A stretch of DNA of 64,000 nt, from the NCBI RefSeq assembly GCF_905220365.1, contig NC_061143.1, positions 3,658,001-3,722,000 on the forward strand, written 5' to 3'. How positions within the stretch are numbered: the first letter of the stretch is position 1; each line of letters opens with the position of its first letter. Under the pieces are notes generated by a model. The model was not told the origin of the DNA. It saw nothing but the letters and a program-made list of their open reading frames with translations, and did not search any database. Both the position numbers and the translations under genes were made by a program. Shown here in pieces: positions 45,305 to 56,630 of the stretch. The stretch comes from Vanessa cardui. Taxonomy: Eukaryota > Arthropoda > Insecta > Lepidoptera > Nymphalidae.

Positions 45305-45562
45305 AGGTTCAGAATGGCCCAGTTGATGATTGCTGGTTCAAGCCCAAGCAACTGAATATTCATGTGCTTAATTTGTATTTAGTAATCATCTCGTCGAGGA
45401 AACCTGCATGTGTCAAATTTCGTAGAAATTCTGCCACATGTGCATTCCACCAACCCGCATTGGAACATCGTGGTGCAATATGTTCCAAACCCTCTCCTCA
45501 ATGGAAGAGGAGGTCTTAACCCAGCAGTGGGAAATTTACAGGCTGTTATTTTACTTTACTTT
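45305..45562 (+). mobile_element. Family B SINE, head-deleted
   Basis: CAGAATGGCCCAGTTGATGA joins the A-box directly to the GATGATTGC segment, losing the tRNA middle. The body and GGCTGTTATTTTACTTTAC tail are intact. Confidence 0.88.
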
Positions 45563-45910
45563 TATAGGTTCAGAATAGACCCGGCTACTTTAATCCATTA
45601 AGCTCCTACCGTTACGTTCAGTGTTAAATTGAATGCTAAACTAGCGCCTGTCTTAGAATTCGAATGAAACAGGAGTCTTATTTACGTTCGGAGCCGCATA
45701 TTTCGGATCTAATCAGAACCTTAAAGAGAACCACTAAAATATATATTTATTGGCAGCAGAGGAGTTATATATACACGTATAGATAATGTATATGTATGTA
45801 TACATATACAATAACTATTGCCTTGCCCATTCGCACAGTTGCAATGCTGAATCTAAATATACTACAGAATGTCTTACAATGTTCACAGTTTTTCAGTCAT
45901 TCTCTACTCA

Positions 45911-46120
45911 AATCCAATCAAAATAAACTTTATTCAAGTAGTTTTACAAGCACTTTTGAATCGTCACTTTACAATTAAGTGAAGCTACCACCGTTTAGGA
46001 AAATAGATTCTACCGAGAAGAATCGGCAAGAAACTCAGTAGTTACTCTTTTTCAACATTTAAAAAAAAAGATTTAAATTAATATATCCTGCTTGGAAGTG
46101 AACAGGTATTCATTACTATA
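45911..46120 (-). mobile_element. Family E repeat
   Basis: CCAATCAAAATAAACTTTAT start, ACCGAGAAGAATCGGCAAGA middle, GGAAGTGAACAGGTATTC end. Confidence 0.87.
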
Positions 46121-46129
46121 TTATGCTTG

Positions 46130-46262
46130 TATAATACATGTAAGCCATCCTTTTGAATAGATCTATCTATTAAATAAACCGCTTCCAAATCCGTTGCGTA
46201 ATTTTAAACATCTAAGAAAAGTAGGGGCAGAGCGGTAAGCGACTTTGTTTTATACTATGTAA
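46130..46262 (+). mobile_element. Family H 3' half
   Basis: CCGCTTCCAAATCCGTTGCG, then GCGACTTTGTTTTATACTAT. Confidence 0.75.
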
Positions 46263-46376
46263 TATGTCCTGGCTGACTGACTCATCATCGCAGAGCGTAG
46301 ACTATTAAAGTTAGGGCCTTGAAATTTGGTTAGTAGGATCATCTTTTTTTTTGGTTTTTTTTTTATTTTTATTTTG

Positions 46377-46660
46377 TGGTATAGGTTGGCAGACGAGCAG
46401 ATGTGCCACCTGATGGTAAGTGGTCACCATCACCCATAGACGATGACGCTGTAAGAAATATTAACTATTCTTACATCGTCAATGTGCCATCAACCTTGAG
46501 AACTAAGTTGTTTTGTCCCTTGTGCCTGTAATTACACTGGCTCACTCACCCTTCAAACCGCAACACAACATTACTAAGTACTGTTATTTGGCGGTAGAAT
46601 AACTGATGAGTGGGTGGTATCTACCCAGACGGGCTTGCACAAAGCCCTACCACCCAGTAA
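46377..46660 (-). mobile_element. Family C repeat, full length
   Basis: TATAGGTTGGCAGACGAGCA to ACGGGCTTGCACAAAGCCCT, uninterrupted. Confidence 0.92.
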
Positions 46661-47119
46661 TTTACTTTTATTGAGTATACATCCACTAGGGAAGGAATTT
46701 TGAAAAGTTATTACTTTGAGAGGAGAGTTGACAGATTAGAGATCAACATGACGTTCAACGTCACAGCGAAGTCTTACTCCAGAGGCCAATATATATTTCT
46801 CATTAATAATCTTAAAATTGTTTGTAATATTTTACCATTTTCGAGTTGATTGATTACATAAAACCCAATTTCCCTGGACTATTACTCAAAGCCTTTCTGC
46901 CGCCTAGGTTCATCCCTTTTTGTCCTATTCGTGACATCATACCCGACATTAATTGATGATTCTGTTTTATTGATAAAATGCCGGGCAGCTTGTACATTTA
47001 GAACATTAGATCTTGATACGAATTGGAGCTGGTCGTCTGGCTATAAAACCTGAATCTTAGCAGAAGATGACTGGTACAGAAAACAAAGCCTTAATGTTCT
47101 TGTATATTTTTTATATGAT

Positions 47120-47262
47120 ACAGTTAGGTGGACGAGCAAATGGACCACCTGATGGTACCTGGTCATCACCCATACATATAAGTAAGAAATATACACCCTT
47201 GAAACCGGAACACAACCATACTGCTTACTGCTGTTTGGTTTGATTGTTTGGTAGAATGTTAT
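47120..47262 (-). mobile_element. Family C repeat, internally deleted
   Basis: GTTAGGTGGACGAGCAAATG, GATGGTACCTGGTCATCACC, then a jump to CACCCTTGAAACCGGAACAC. Confidence 0.8.
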
Positions 47263-47265
47263 ACC

Positions 47266-47519
47266 CCCTCCAGGTGACCTTGCCCACGCTTTCTCCTTCC
47301 CTCTATCTCTTTCTAATGTATACCGTTTTTAATATCACTATAGAAAAAAAAAATTTGTTGTTATTTTAATTGTATCTGTGTCTCTATTTTTATATACCTA
47401 CAATTTCTTGTACATATTAAAGATGAGTAAAAAAGAAACTAAATTTGAATTTGGAATTTCGAAACCTATTCAGACAGCTCTTTGAATTAGAGTTTAAATG
47501 TCACGTGCTATTGTTTTCA
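47266..47519 (+). repeat. Decayed copy of the intron end preceding the third exon
   Basis: Collinear with 50077-50315. Shared blocks in order are CTCCAGGTGACCTTGCCCAC, CTTTCTCCTTC, a GTACATATTAAA/GCACATATTAAA block, ATTTCGAAACCTATTCAGAC and AATGTCACGTGCTATTGTT. Similarity stops where the acceptor CAG and exon lie in the other copy. No exon-like sequence follows. Confidence 0.75.
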
Positions 47520-47548
47520 AAATTTAATAAAAAAAATAAAAATAGTAA

Positions 47549-47593
47549 TGGACGAGTGGGTGGTACCTAAACGGACTTGCACAGAAACCTACC
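47549..47593 (-). mobile_element. Family C 5' fragment
   Basis: GACGAGTGGGTGGTACCTAA, then ACGGACTTGCACAGAAACCT. Confidence 0.65.
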
Positions 47594-48289
47594 TCTATAA
47601 TTCATCTCGGACTCTGTAGTTTAGTGAAACATCGTTAACCTGCATGAATGTGAAGTTATTTTTCATATGTCGGATGCAATTTTGCCTTTTGACGTGTACG
47701 TTAATAATATTAAAAACCGGCCATGTTTCAAACGTGGCTCGTGAGTGAGATTTTTGAATCTTTGGTCAAATATATTCGCTTATCGCTATGCATACTGTGA
47801 TAAAGAATAAACATAAAGCTAAAAGACTAGCTAAACTGGCTTTACATATTAGATATTGATAACACGTTACCATTACGTTACAGCAGACAATCCGTCATTC
47901 TTCAATTTACCCATTCGAAACGTGATCTAAAAAATGTATCCTATGTCCTTTTTCGGAACTCATATTATCTCCAAAGTTAATAAATTGTTCATTAATTTTA
48001 TCCAAAGAAAATCATCCATTAGTCGCACGGGCAAAGTTAATTAACGAAATGTACTTTTAAATCTTACTTTTCTATTTATTTGTTAAGAGCTTTCTTACTT
48101 CTAGACCAAACTATTAGAGAACTAACTAGTTTCTTCCGAGACAGAACACAAGACGCCCCACTAATGTCGTCTGTCGTATGTCGTATCAAGCTGGCTGTAC
48201 AGTTCGGTTTACGTGCTCCATGTATATTTAAGATAAGGTACAAATACTTTATTCAAAAAAAATCGATTATATAATATAATAATAATATA

Positions 48290-48488
48290 TTGGACAAAAT
48301 CACATACATTACTCCAATCACAATGTAATCTAAAGCACTTGTGTTATGGAAAATTAGAAGTAACGACGGTACCACAGACATCCAGACCCAAGACAATATA
48401 GAAAACTAATGAACTTTTTCTACATGAACATAACCCGGACCTCGGAGTAGCGTACCCATGAAAACCGGTGTACACACTACTCGACCAT
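48290..48488 (-). mobile_element. Family A SINE, diverged
   Basis: TTGGACAAAATCACATACAT end, ATGAAAACCGGTGTACACAC head. The B-box is lost (TGAACATAACCCGG). Confidence 0.85.
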
Positions 48489-49149
48489 ATATCTATCAGA
48501 CTGATGTCTTTCTTAGTAACAGAAATACAGAACAATCTAGATTTAAACCCATGCTTTAGTTCATGTTTTAAAAATTTCACGGAACCGTCTTAATTCGAAA
48601 ATAATTAAAAACATATTTTTCGTAAACTTTAATATTAATCGAAATAGTTATATCATACGAATCACATGTATTATATATAATAATAATTTGATAAGAACTT
48701 AGTGACAGTTTGAAGGCTAAATGTAATTTTATAAAGAATTCCTGCCCGGGGCGCTGAGCTCGCCCGGTACTAAATAAGCTCGATCGATTAATATGTTCAG
48801 CGTTGATAGACACTTTTAAAGTTCCAGTAAATAACATCCCATTATGGAATCAATTCTGGTAAATAACATCCTCGTAAGAAGAATTTTAACTAAATTGCAT
48901 GCTTTAACTTTTTGATTATTACTTGAATTAATTTTAAGGCCGTATTTAAACGCGAGCGATTACATTAAAAATTTATGAAACAATATTTTAATAAATAATA
49001 AGTTATTTTACATATAATGTATTTCGTTCCTTGTCAATTCGTCTTGGTGGTATATTAATTATGAGCTGCTTAAATCTGCGGGTAATTGGATTTAATTTTA
49101 AAGGCGAATATATTGATTTTGATGCACGGATGATCGTGAGATTTATTTA

Positions 49150-49250
49150 TCAATACTAATGTTATAAATCCGAAAGTTACTCTAACTAATGGTCTGTCCG
49201 TATGTGTGTTTTCACGGCCAAACCATTGAACGAAATTTGATGAAATTTCG
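49150..49250 (-). mobile_element. Family F fragment
   Basis: CTAATGTTATAAATCCGAAA, then TCACGGCCAAACCATTGAAC and a TTTGATGAAATTTCG block. The 91-residue frame at 49189 starts inside it. Confidence 0.65.
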
Positions 49251-49684
49251 TGTAAATTTTTCTATCAAAGGCAATTTATGTTATATTCTATTTTTGATAG
49301 CAAATTGTTTATTTGTAATCGAACATTTATGTTTAGTGCGGGTAGCCCCGAATAGGGTACTGTGTCATAAAACGTGCTGTCAGCTCGTTCATTCAACTCG
49401 TCACATTCGCGCGAGGCAGACACTTTCTAACCTATTGCCATTCAATCCAAGTTCATCAACCTAACCGTATTATATTCTGTATATTTGTACTGGGAAATTA
49501 AATAATATTGTAATGAAGAAATACAACGCATCTTTATTTCTGAACACCATTATCACGCCCTCCATGGAGGATAGCAACCAAGGACATCTTAAATGCCATT
49601 TTGATACTCCGACAACGAAACGAAAAAAAAAAACTAAACATATACACATTACATAAAACCTAAAAGTAATGCTGTTTTAACAAC

Positions 49685-49748
49685 AACGACAACCTGTAAA
49701 TTTTCCATTGCTGCGAAGGTTTGGAACATATTCCACCACGCTGTTCCA
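49685..49748 (-). mobile_element. Family B 3' fragment
   Basis: ACAACCTGTAAATTTTCCAT, then ATATTCCACCACGCTGTTCC. Confidence 0.6.
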
Positions 49749-50076
49749 AATCGAGTTGCGGTTTCACCTTCTTTAAATTTAGTCCATTAACGTGACGTTT
49801 GCGTTCTTTCGTGTACTTTCTATAACACGAAGTACAGATAAAGTTTTAACAAAGTTTGCGATTCCGAAAAGTTAATACCTTCTCTTAGATGTAAAGTGTT
49901 TGTTTCTTTTATAAGACACTCACACAAACATACAGTTGACACACTTATATATTTTCCAATTGTTATATGTGTAAAAAAATTGCAGTCATCTGTTTTACGA
50001 AATAGAAACAATTCACATTCTTACCAATTTTACACTAGAGTTAACTGTCAGAAATCATCACGTAAGAAAGTATCTC

Positions 50077-50315
50077 CTCTCCAGATGACCTCGCCCACTC
50101 TTTCTCCTTCTCCCTGTCTCTTTTATTTTATACGGTTTTGATTATTTTTATTTATAAACATTTTTTACTTTTTATCTGCTTTTTAGCTGCTCTCTTTATG
50201 TACACTTTCTGGCACATATTAAATTTAAAAAACTAAATTTTTAATTTAGAATCTCGAAATCGATTCAGACTGCATTTTGAAATTAGAATTTAAGTGTCAC
50301 GTGTTATTGTTCCAG
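50077..50315 (+). repeat. Acceptor-proximal intron segment, duplicated
   Basis: The 239 bp leading to the third exon's acceptor. The counterpart is 47266-47519, about 2.8 kb upstream in direct orientation. It carries the functional TTGTTCCAG, whereas the other copy reads TTGTTTTCAAAA. Confidence 0.75.
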
Positions 50316-50421
50316 GGTGTTCTCAGAGAGCTCGAACAAAAGAAACCACAGCTGGACGAGCTTCTCCACACGGCTGAGAGTTTGAAAGGCACCGAAAATA
50401 GGCAACAGCTTCATGGCAAAG
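50316..50421 (+). CDS. Dys: Dystrophin homologue, spectrin-repeat helix B exon
   Basis: This exon of 106 nt (35 codons plus one base) has a TTGTTCCAG acceptor and an AAAG|GTACGT donor. It reads GVLRELEQKKPQLDELLHTA and ends NRQQLHGK. This is the heptad-patterned helix B of a dystrophin-type spectrin repeat and the most diagnostic segment of the window. The xxLEQ(K/R)xPQLDxL core is shared with vertebrate dystrophin and utrophin. The donor leaves a single G, so the next exon should begin with two bases completing a G-initial codon (Val would suit the family), but I did not find that exon in the remaining 13.6 kb. The 240 bp of intron just upstream has a diverged duplicate about 2.8 kb away (47266-47519). 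Confidence 0.95.
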
Positions 50422-50506
50422 GTACGTTATTTTATATCAGACTCTTATACAATATTGAACAAAATATTTAACTTTTCATCGCCGTTTCATAAATTCAAAT
50501 GACTTG

Positions 50507-50725
50507 TAAAAAAAATTATAATAAAGAAGTACATATTATTCAATACAAGATTATAAAAACGATAAAAAAATGATGTTGATAAAGATTAACTATGTACAAG
50601 TAAGTAAGTTTTTTTGCCGGTTCTTCTCGGTAGAATTTACTTTATGAAGGTAAGTCACTAATTTGTTAAATGATTCAAAAATGCTTGTAAAAGCCTACTT
50701 GAATAATATATTTTGATTTTGAATT
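50507..50725 (+). mobile_element. Family E repeat next to the third exon
   Basis: Starts about 85 bases after the donor. GGTTCTTCTCGGTAGAATTT, AAAATGCTTGTAAAAGCCTA and a TTTTGATTTTG end; internally deleted. Confidence 0.75.
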
Positions 50726-51955
50726 CGTATTAGATATTTAGAGATTAAGCCATCAATCAGGAATTCTTTAAATATTACGTCAAACTGATATCATTGTTTA
50801 AAAAAGTTATGTTACTATTATTTTGGGTGTTAAAAAAGAATCTACTTTACAATATAAAATAATTTATTGCACACAAACCAATAAATTTCGTCAGAAAAAC
50901 ATTTACAAGAAGCAGCTATATCGCTAAGATAGTCAACTCAGTTAAACTTAAAGTAGAGGAAAGAAAAGGGAACCATTGTTGTTTGTGTTTAATTCAGATA
51001 CGAATATTCAGAGACGAATATCGGTACGGGTAATTACACGAACAGATATCGACTTGTTTTAACGAGAAATGGATACAAATGTTTGGCTTAAAATAATAAA
51101 GTAGCAGCTTGGATATTTACACAAGTGTAAATCAGATGTGTAGAAGTTTTAATGAAAAAGATATGTTATAAAAGAATACATTTGAAATTTTTAATTTTGA
51201 AACAAAATTTAAAAATTGGACTCATTGAAGAATAAAAATCATTACATTTTAATTTTATTGAAAGTATTGAATAAACTTACATCTACAAAATGAAATCAAA
51301 TATGTATATATGAATATACTCGAACAAAGTATATTTCATATAATAGCAGGTACATAAACTTATTTTTAAAAACTGATTACAATGAGTTCCATATAAAATA
51401 ATTAAGTTAAATTATATTATAGAGGACGAATGTCCCAAGTGACTTTTATTTTCATCCTTTTATAATATATGTTGATGTTTCTTACAAACTTTTATCACAA
51501 AAAGTGATGTTTTAATGTTTTTGTTTTAAATACTAGTATACCATTTTTTTTAAGTAGAGTTCAGAAAATTATTTATGAATATAAGCGGAACCGAATTATT
51601 TTATAACATTGCTTATCAAGGGAATGAGATCTGATAGTAGGAGGTAGCGGCGTAATATAACCTCTAAATACATTCAAGAGAAAAGGCCTATGCCAACTAT
51701 ATGACAGTTAAATATCACAATACATTGTTGAAATAATAAGCCGTAGTAAATAGGTATGCATTTGTTTTTAAAATGCACTTCACGTAAAGTCTACGCGCTT
51801 TAATTAGCTAAGGTCAGTCTAATGAACGGCTTTAATTGGAGAACTTTCTAGAGTAATGTTATAACTTGCAACCTTTAACGGTCATTGGTAGTTTAATTTA
51901 AAAACTTCGACTAAAAGTTGTTTCAGCCACTTCTGATATATAAATGTTTATCTAT
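50726..51955. other. AT-rich unique intron
   Basis: No repeats, exons or notable motifs recognised. Confidence 0.5.
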
Positions 51956-52161
51956 CACTAGTAGACGATCGCAGCTTTGCTTGCGTTTTGGGGCGTTGAT
52001 TGTCATTTGTTAGGCAAAAAAGTAGCCTTTCTTTCTTGGAGTTCAAATTTGCTTTACACCAAATTTCATCAAATTCGGTTCAGCGATTTGCTTGTGAAAG
52101 AGCAACTGATAGACAGACAGAGTTACTTTCTATTACATTTATAATATTAGTATAGATATTG
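51956..52161 (+). mobile_element. Family F repeat (reference copy)
   Basis: Blocks in order: ACTAGTAGACGATCGCAGCT, TTGGGGCGTTGATTGTCATT, TTGGAGTTCAAATTTGCTTT, CCAAATTTCATCAAATTCGG, GTGAAAGAGCAACTGATAGA and TTTATAATATTAGTATAGAT. The tail is typical of short lepidopteran retroelements. Eleven copies in the window. Confidence 0.87.
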
Positions 52162-52560
52162 GGCTTCGTGTTACCCCATATGGGTACCATCCACTCATCA
52201 TATATCACCGCCAAAACAGCAATACTAAGTACTGGTTACTCTGGTTTGAAAGGTGAATTAGTCAGTGTAACTACACGAAAAGTAGGCATAATGTTGTCTT
52301 AAATTTTCGCGATTATTACACATTGACATAAAACTAGTTTTAAAGGATTTGAATCGCATATAGTAGACAGAGGTCTGCCCGTGACCACGAACACTGTAAA
52401 GTGCTCGAAACGTTGGGATGATAAAAATAATTAATATACGCGATTTAAATCCGTTAAAACTAGTTTTATTTCAAAAGTTGGCATAACAACATAGTTCCTA
52501 AGATTGATGGTGAATGATGAGAGATGCTATGTTTATGGATGATGACTATCACATACTATT
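52160..52560 (+). mobile_element. Family C repeat split by element D
   Basis: The 5' part (CACTCATCATATATCACCGC; TAGTCAGTGTAACTACACG) ends at 52290, and the rest resumes after 52473 with GGCATAACAACATAGTTCCT. The insertion is therefore younger than this C copy. Confidence 0.8.
52278..52485. mobile_element. Element D, copy 2, inserted in C
   Basis: A 182-bp element (52291-52472) flanked by 13-bp direct repeats AAAAGTAGGCATA and AAAAGTTGGCATA (one mismatch). Same inverted AAACTAGTTTTA arms and core (GTGACCACGAACACTGTAAA) as copy 1, with an extra GAATCGCATATAGTAGACAG insert before the core. Confidence 0.85.
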
Positions 52561-52785
52561 TGCTAAATTCTTCCGCCTAATTTAATTATAAAAAAAGCAA
52601 CCATTCAAATGTAAACCTCGGGGTTTCCCTGTAACTTAATAGAGTTTCAAATCTAAAAGGCTTGAATTACTGGAGTACCCCAATTAAATCCCGCCGTTTT
52701 CATTTATTATTTTTTGTTAAAAAAATTAGATCGTAATATTTTGATTTAAGTCTATTATGATAATGAGTATCTATTTTAGTGTATT

Positions 52786-52997
52786 TCAGGGCCACCTGAT
52801 GGTAATTGGTCACCATCACCAATAGACAATGACGCTGTAAGAAATATTAACTATTCCTTACATCGTCAATGTGCCACCAACCTTGGGAACTAAGATGTTA
52901 TGTCCTTTTCACCTGTAGTTACACTGTCTCACTTACCCTTCAAACCGAAACACAACAATACTGAGTACTGTTATTTGGCGGTAGAGTAACTGATTAT
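52786..52997 (-). mobile_element. Family C repeat, 5'-truncated
   Basis: GGGCCACCTGATGGTAATTG to GTTATTTGGCGGTAGAGTAA; then a family B copy follows. Confidence 0.9.
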
Positions 52998-53021
52998 TTC
53001 TAACCAAAGACTGAATCCATA

Positions 53022-53284
53022 TTCTGGGCTAAGGCCTCCTCTTCCATTAATGAGGGTTTGGAACATATTCGCTGTTCCATTGCGGGTTGGAATACACACG
53101 AGGCAGAATTTCTATGAAATTTGACACATGCAGGTTTCCTCACGATGTTTTCCTTCGCCGCAGAGAACGAGATGAATTATAAACACAAATTAAGCACATA
53201 AATATTCCGTGGTGCTTGCCTGGGTTTGAACCCGTAATCAGTGGTTCAGATGCACGCGCTCTAACCGCTGGGCCATCTCGCCTC
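53022..53284 (-). mobile_element. Family B tRNA-derived SINE
   Basis: TATTCTGGGCTAAGGCCTCC start to GCTGGGCCATCTCGCCTC. The 87-residue reverse frame starting inside it is not a gene. Confidence 0.9.
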
Positions 53285-54889
53285 ATAATGATTGGACTGA
53301 TAAAATGTTTGGTTCCTGTTTGATTCAAATTAGTCCGTACTAGGCATGGGGCGCTATGATCATAATAAATTTCGTACTTCACGCGGAGACTGCCAGCTAG
53401 CACATTATTAATTCTATTTTAGACTGAATACTCATAAAATATTTATTTTTCCGTATATGTGCGATATTTTCGTATTATCATTCATATTTTGTACTTTCCT
53501 TGTAGATATTACCAAACATGTCTAGTATCCCAGGTAACATGTTAAATTGTCACTTATAACTAGGTTGTCTGAATACTATAGCTTATTCAGGTTAAAGAAC
53601 CTTATTACTTATAAAGAACCTTACAGTTCACTTTACAATGAGGAATATATATATATATATATATATATATATCTTATATTTTGTTTGTTTTTTTGTGGTA
53701 TAATCTGCATCAGTACATTGACCGAAAAGAGATAAATAAAAACAATGATTATAATTAGTCTTAAGATCCTTGTACTGTAAAATTGATGATTAATTTTTAA
53801 TTATTCTTTGTCAAACTATCAATAAAAATACATGCTTTTTTTTTAATGTTCTAGAAACTTTTTAGGTTATATTTTGTAACGATGTCTAAAATTCCGGATT
53901 TAAATTTTTATATTTTCGTATTTAATATATCCTTTTTATTTATCTCGATTTCACTTGAAGGGGTGCTAAATTCGACGTTTTCTTTTATTTATTCCTTTAT
54001 ACAACCCTACCGTTTCAACGTTTCGGTTCGAAGTTGATGTTATCGCGTTTAAAACCTTATTTACACTACCCTAAAGACTATAATCAAATACTTTGTTTAT
54101 GGGTCTGTAAAGCTGTAAATCTTCGACCCTCGCGAAACGAAGTATTATGGGTTATAAGACGCAAGCGATTATAAGATTTGTAACAATAGATATAAGGTAT
54201 AAAATTCTATGGGTGTTTGTACATATACTTTAAGCCATTATGGCAGTAGTTAGATCCTAACGGTAAGTAGTCTTATCAGGAATGTTTTTTCCTTTACTTA
54301 GTAATAAATAATCAATCCTAAGAAATTAAGAATATGTTAAGAAAAAGTTAAGGAGTACTGCCTGTAAGTGCATCCTTGAATCTATTGTGTTATAACAAAG
54401 CTGAAGATCTTTGTTTAAACGTGCTTATCTCTGGAATATAGAAAGAAGTTGACTGGAATTGGATTTAAAAAATATGTTTGTATGTGAAAGGGCAGTTTTT
54501 GAAGGCACCTTGAGGAGGGTTATAGACTAAAAACAGGGTAAGGCTCAGGAGAGTAGGAACGCTCAACGCATAACGGATGATAAATCGCATGAGTTACTCA
54601 AGTTTATTTTTAGTAGGTATATTGTATATAATAATATATATTTTTTACATTATCTATACGACAAGTAACGTATAAAAAGGATGACAAAATAATCCCGCTT
54701 CGACAATCAAATGTAGATAGACGAAATATCCTGGATCATTTTTTATTTTTTGACTTTTTTGATTTCCGATTTGAAAATTTTCCACTGTGAAAATAAGTCG
54801 ATGGAATTTTGATTATTTTAGCATTCAGTGTATGAAATTTGAAAAAAATATATTTTACAGTGAATATGATGTAACAACAAAGCTATGAA
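53285..54889. other. Unique intron with an AT microsatellite
   Basis: Apart from the (AT) run at 53645-53672, no feature is recognised. Confidence 0.5.
53645..53672. repeat. (AT)n microsatellite
   Basis: Uninterrupted run of about 14 AT units; the isoleucine/tyrosine run of an open frame here reflects it. Confidence 0.95.
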
Positions 54890-55056
54890 ATGTCGTGTTC
54901 TGATTTGAACGGTGAGAGAATCAGAGTAACGAAAGGCGCAAGGGTCATAACATCTTGGTTTCCAGGGTTGGTGGCGCATTTGTACCAAGGTTAATATGTT
55001 TTACAACGCCTACATCTATGGATGGCACTTACGACCAGGCGACCCATTCGTCCGTC
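54890..55056 (+). mobile_element. Family C repeat, diverged
   Basis: GTTCTGATTTGAACGGTGAG, AAAGGCGCAAGGGTCATAAC, GGGTTGGTGGCGCATTTG. Confidence 0.75.
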
Positions 55057-55214
55057 CAACTCTTATATTAAATTTTAGTATTTGAAATACTATGCCTTTC
55101 TGGTTTCAATTTATCTGTACTTTAACTGTATTTGATGACATTGGTTTTAAATATTAAAATAATCGTTTTACTACGCACTACCACATACTAAATGCAGAGG
55201 TATTAATTATGTAA

Positions 55215-55290
55215 TTTTGTTTGTCTGTCTGTTTGTTCCGGATAATCTCTGGAACGCCTGGACTTTCACTGGCGGATAGCTGGTGTAAGG
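55215..55290 (-). mobile_element. Family G fragment
   Basis: TGTCTGTCTGTTTGTTCCGG, then ATAATCTCTGGAACGCCTGG. Confidence 0.65.
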
Positions 55291-56435
55291 TAATTTTGAT
55301 AAAAAGAGTGCGTCAATACCTATGAAAGAGGATTACAAATCAACAGTTGATTTATGAACCATGTGTTTAAAATATAAAAAAAAGATTCGAACCCACTACG
55401 ATGAAAACAACAATATCTCCACTGGACCATCAACGCGATAACAATGTATTTGTAAAACAGACGAACTCGCTTAAACGTTCTACCCCTGTATCTAGATTTA
55501 TCGGGGACGACATTAATCTTTTTAAACGATTCAGAAATTAATTGTTACGAATTCGCGGCTCTCTGTTCTGTTATAAATCACATGCTTACTCGTTATAACG
55601 TTAATTGTTTTTATTCGTGTTGTATTAGAAAATATATTTTGTAACAATATTTTTTATAAAAGAAATTATCGTGTAATAATTTTTAGGGAGTTTAAATTCC
55701 GATTGTGTGTGTTTCTTTGTGTGTATGTGTGTATTTATTAACTGTATTAATCAGTCTGGATATAGGCTGAAAAATATTAACAATTTCTTACGTCGAAACA
55801 AACCTGCTTGCGGATTTTTTGTGAAATAAGTCCCATATTACCAAGCCCTATGCCCCTACTACCAAGTGCTTTACTTTGAAACTTTATTTGGGGCTTGATA
55901 CAGCCTGAGTCAAAGAAACGTAATTTTGGAGACCTTATCGCTACATAGCGATCTCTTCCAAGCAACCATCTTTAAAGGTTATAGCTCATAGGACATGAGA
56001 TGGGCGGTGTTGTAGTAATAAATAAAATAACATTTATCTATAACTAAAAGTAGTAAATAAATATAAAAATTTAATACACATTTTATTGTGTTAGTATAAT
56101 ATGTGCATTATGAGTGTCTCTATCAATTACATTATAAAATAAACACATAGAATATATACGACTATTATCGTAATAGGTTACAATTTGAATTTTAATAAAA
56201 TAGGATAATTTTGTTACCATTATATGATGTAGGTCGTAAAAGAATTGAGGATTAAGAACTAGGAGGCATTTGAACTCTTAATGAAAGCTGGATATGAAAC
56301 ATGTAGGTTTTGCTGACGTTGAAATGACGACGTTCTTATTTTGTTTGTTTATTTTGGACTTAGTCAACAAAATAATCAGGAATATGAAAATTCATAAGAA
56401 AATTATTTATGACATCATTTTTCGGATCGTAAATG

Positions 56436-56630
56436 GGTCTCAGTGCCCACAGATATTAGCGCTGTAAAAAATAGGGAACATTCCTTACATCGCCAATGAG
56501 CCACCTTGGAAGTAAAGATTCTACTTTCCTTGTGACTTTAAATACACTGGCTCACTCAAATCGAAATACAACAACACTAAGGATTGTTGATTTTCGGTAC
56601 CAAATGTAATCACTAGGTGGTACTTATTCT
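56436..56630 (-). mobile_element. Family C repeat, diverged
   Basis: AACATTCCTTACATCGCCAA, ATACACTGGCTCACTCAAAT, GAAATACAACAACACTAAGG. Confidence 0.7.

Larger units (their letters stand above)
35594..50315 (+). other. Dys: Dystrophin intron of 14,722 bp
   Basis: Complete GT-AG intron joining phase 0 to phase 0. It is crowded with family A, B, C, E and H repeats from 37.8 to 48.5 kb. It contains a promoter-like motif cluster near 43.9 kb and a decayed duplicate of its own 3' end at 47266-47519. The stretches 44732-45304 and 48489-49684 hold no recognisable gene; a short GC-rich patch lies at 48743-48776. Confidence 0.88.

Noticed and set aside
48743..48776. Vector or polylinker contamination (GAATTC...CCCGGG...GAGCTC)
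   Set aside because: The sites are dispersed in continuous native-looking sequence and no vector backbone is adjacent.
49189..49464. 91-codon ORF
   Set aside because: It starts inside a family F fragment; the remaining part has no domain or splice context.
53140..53403. 87-codon reverse ORF
   Set aside because: It is mostly family B sequence plus flanking intron, with no recognisable domain.
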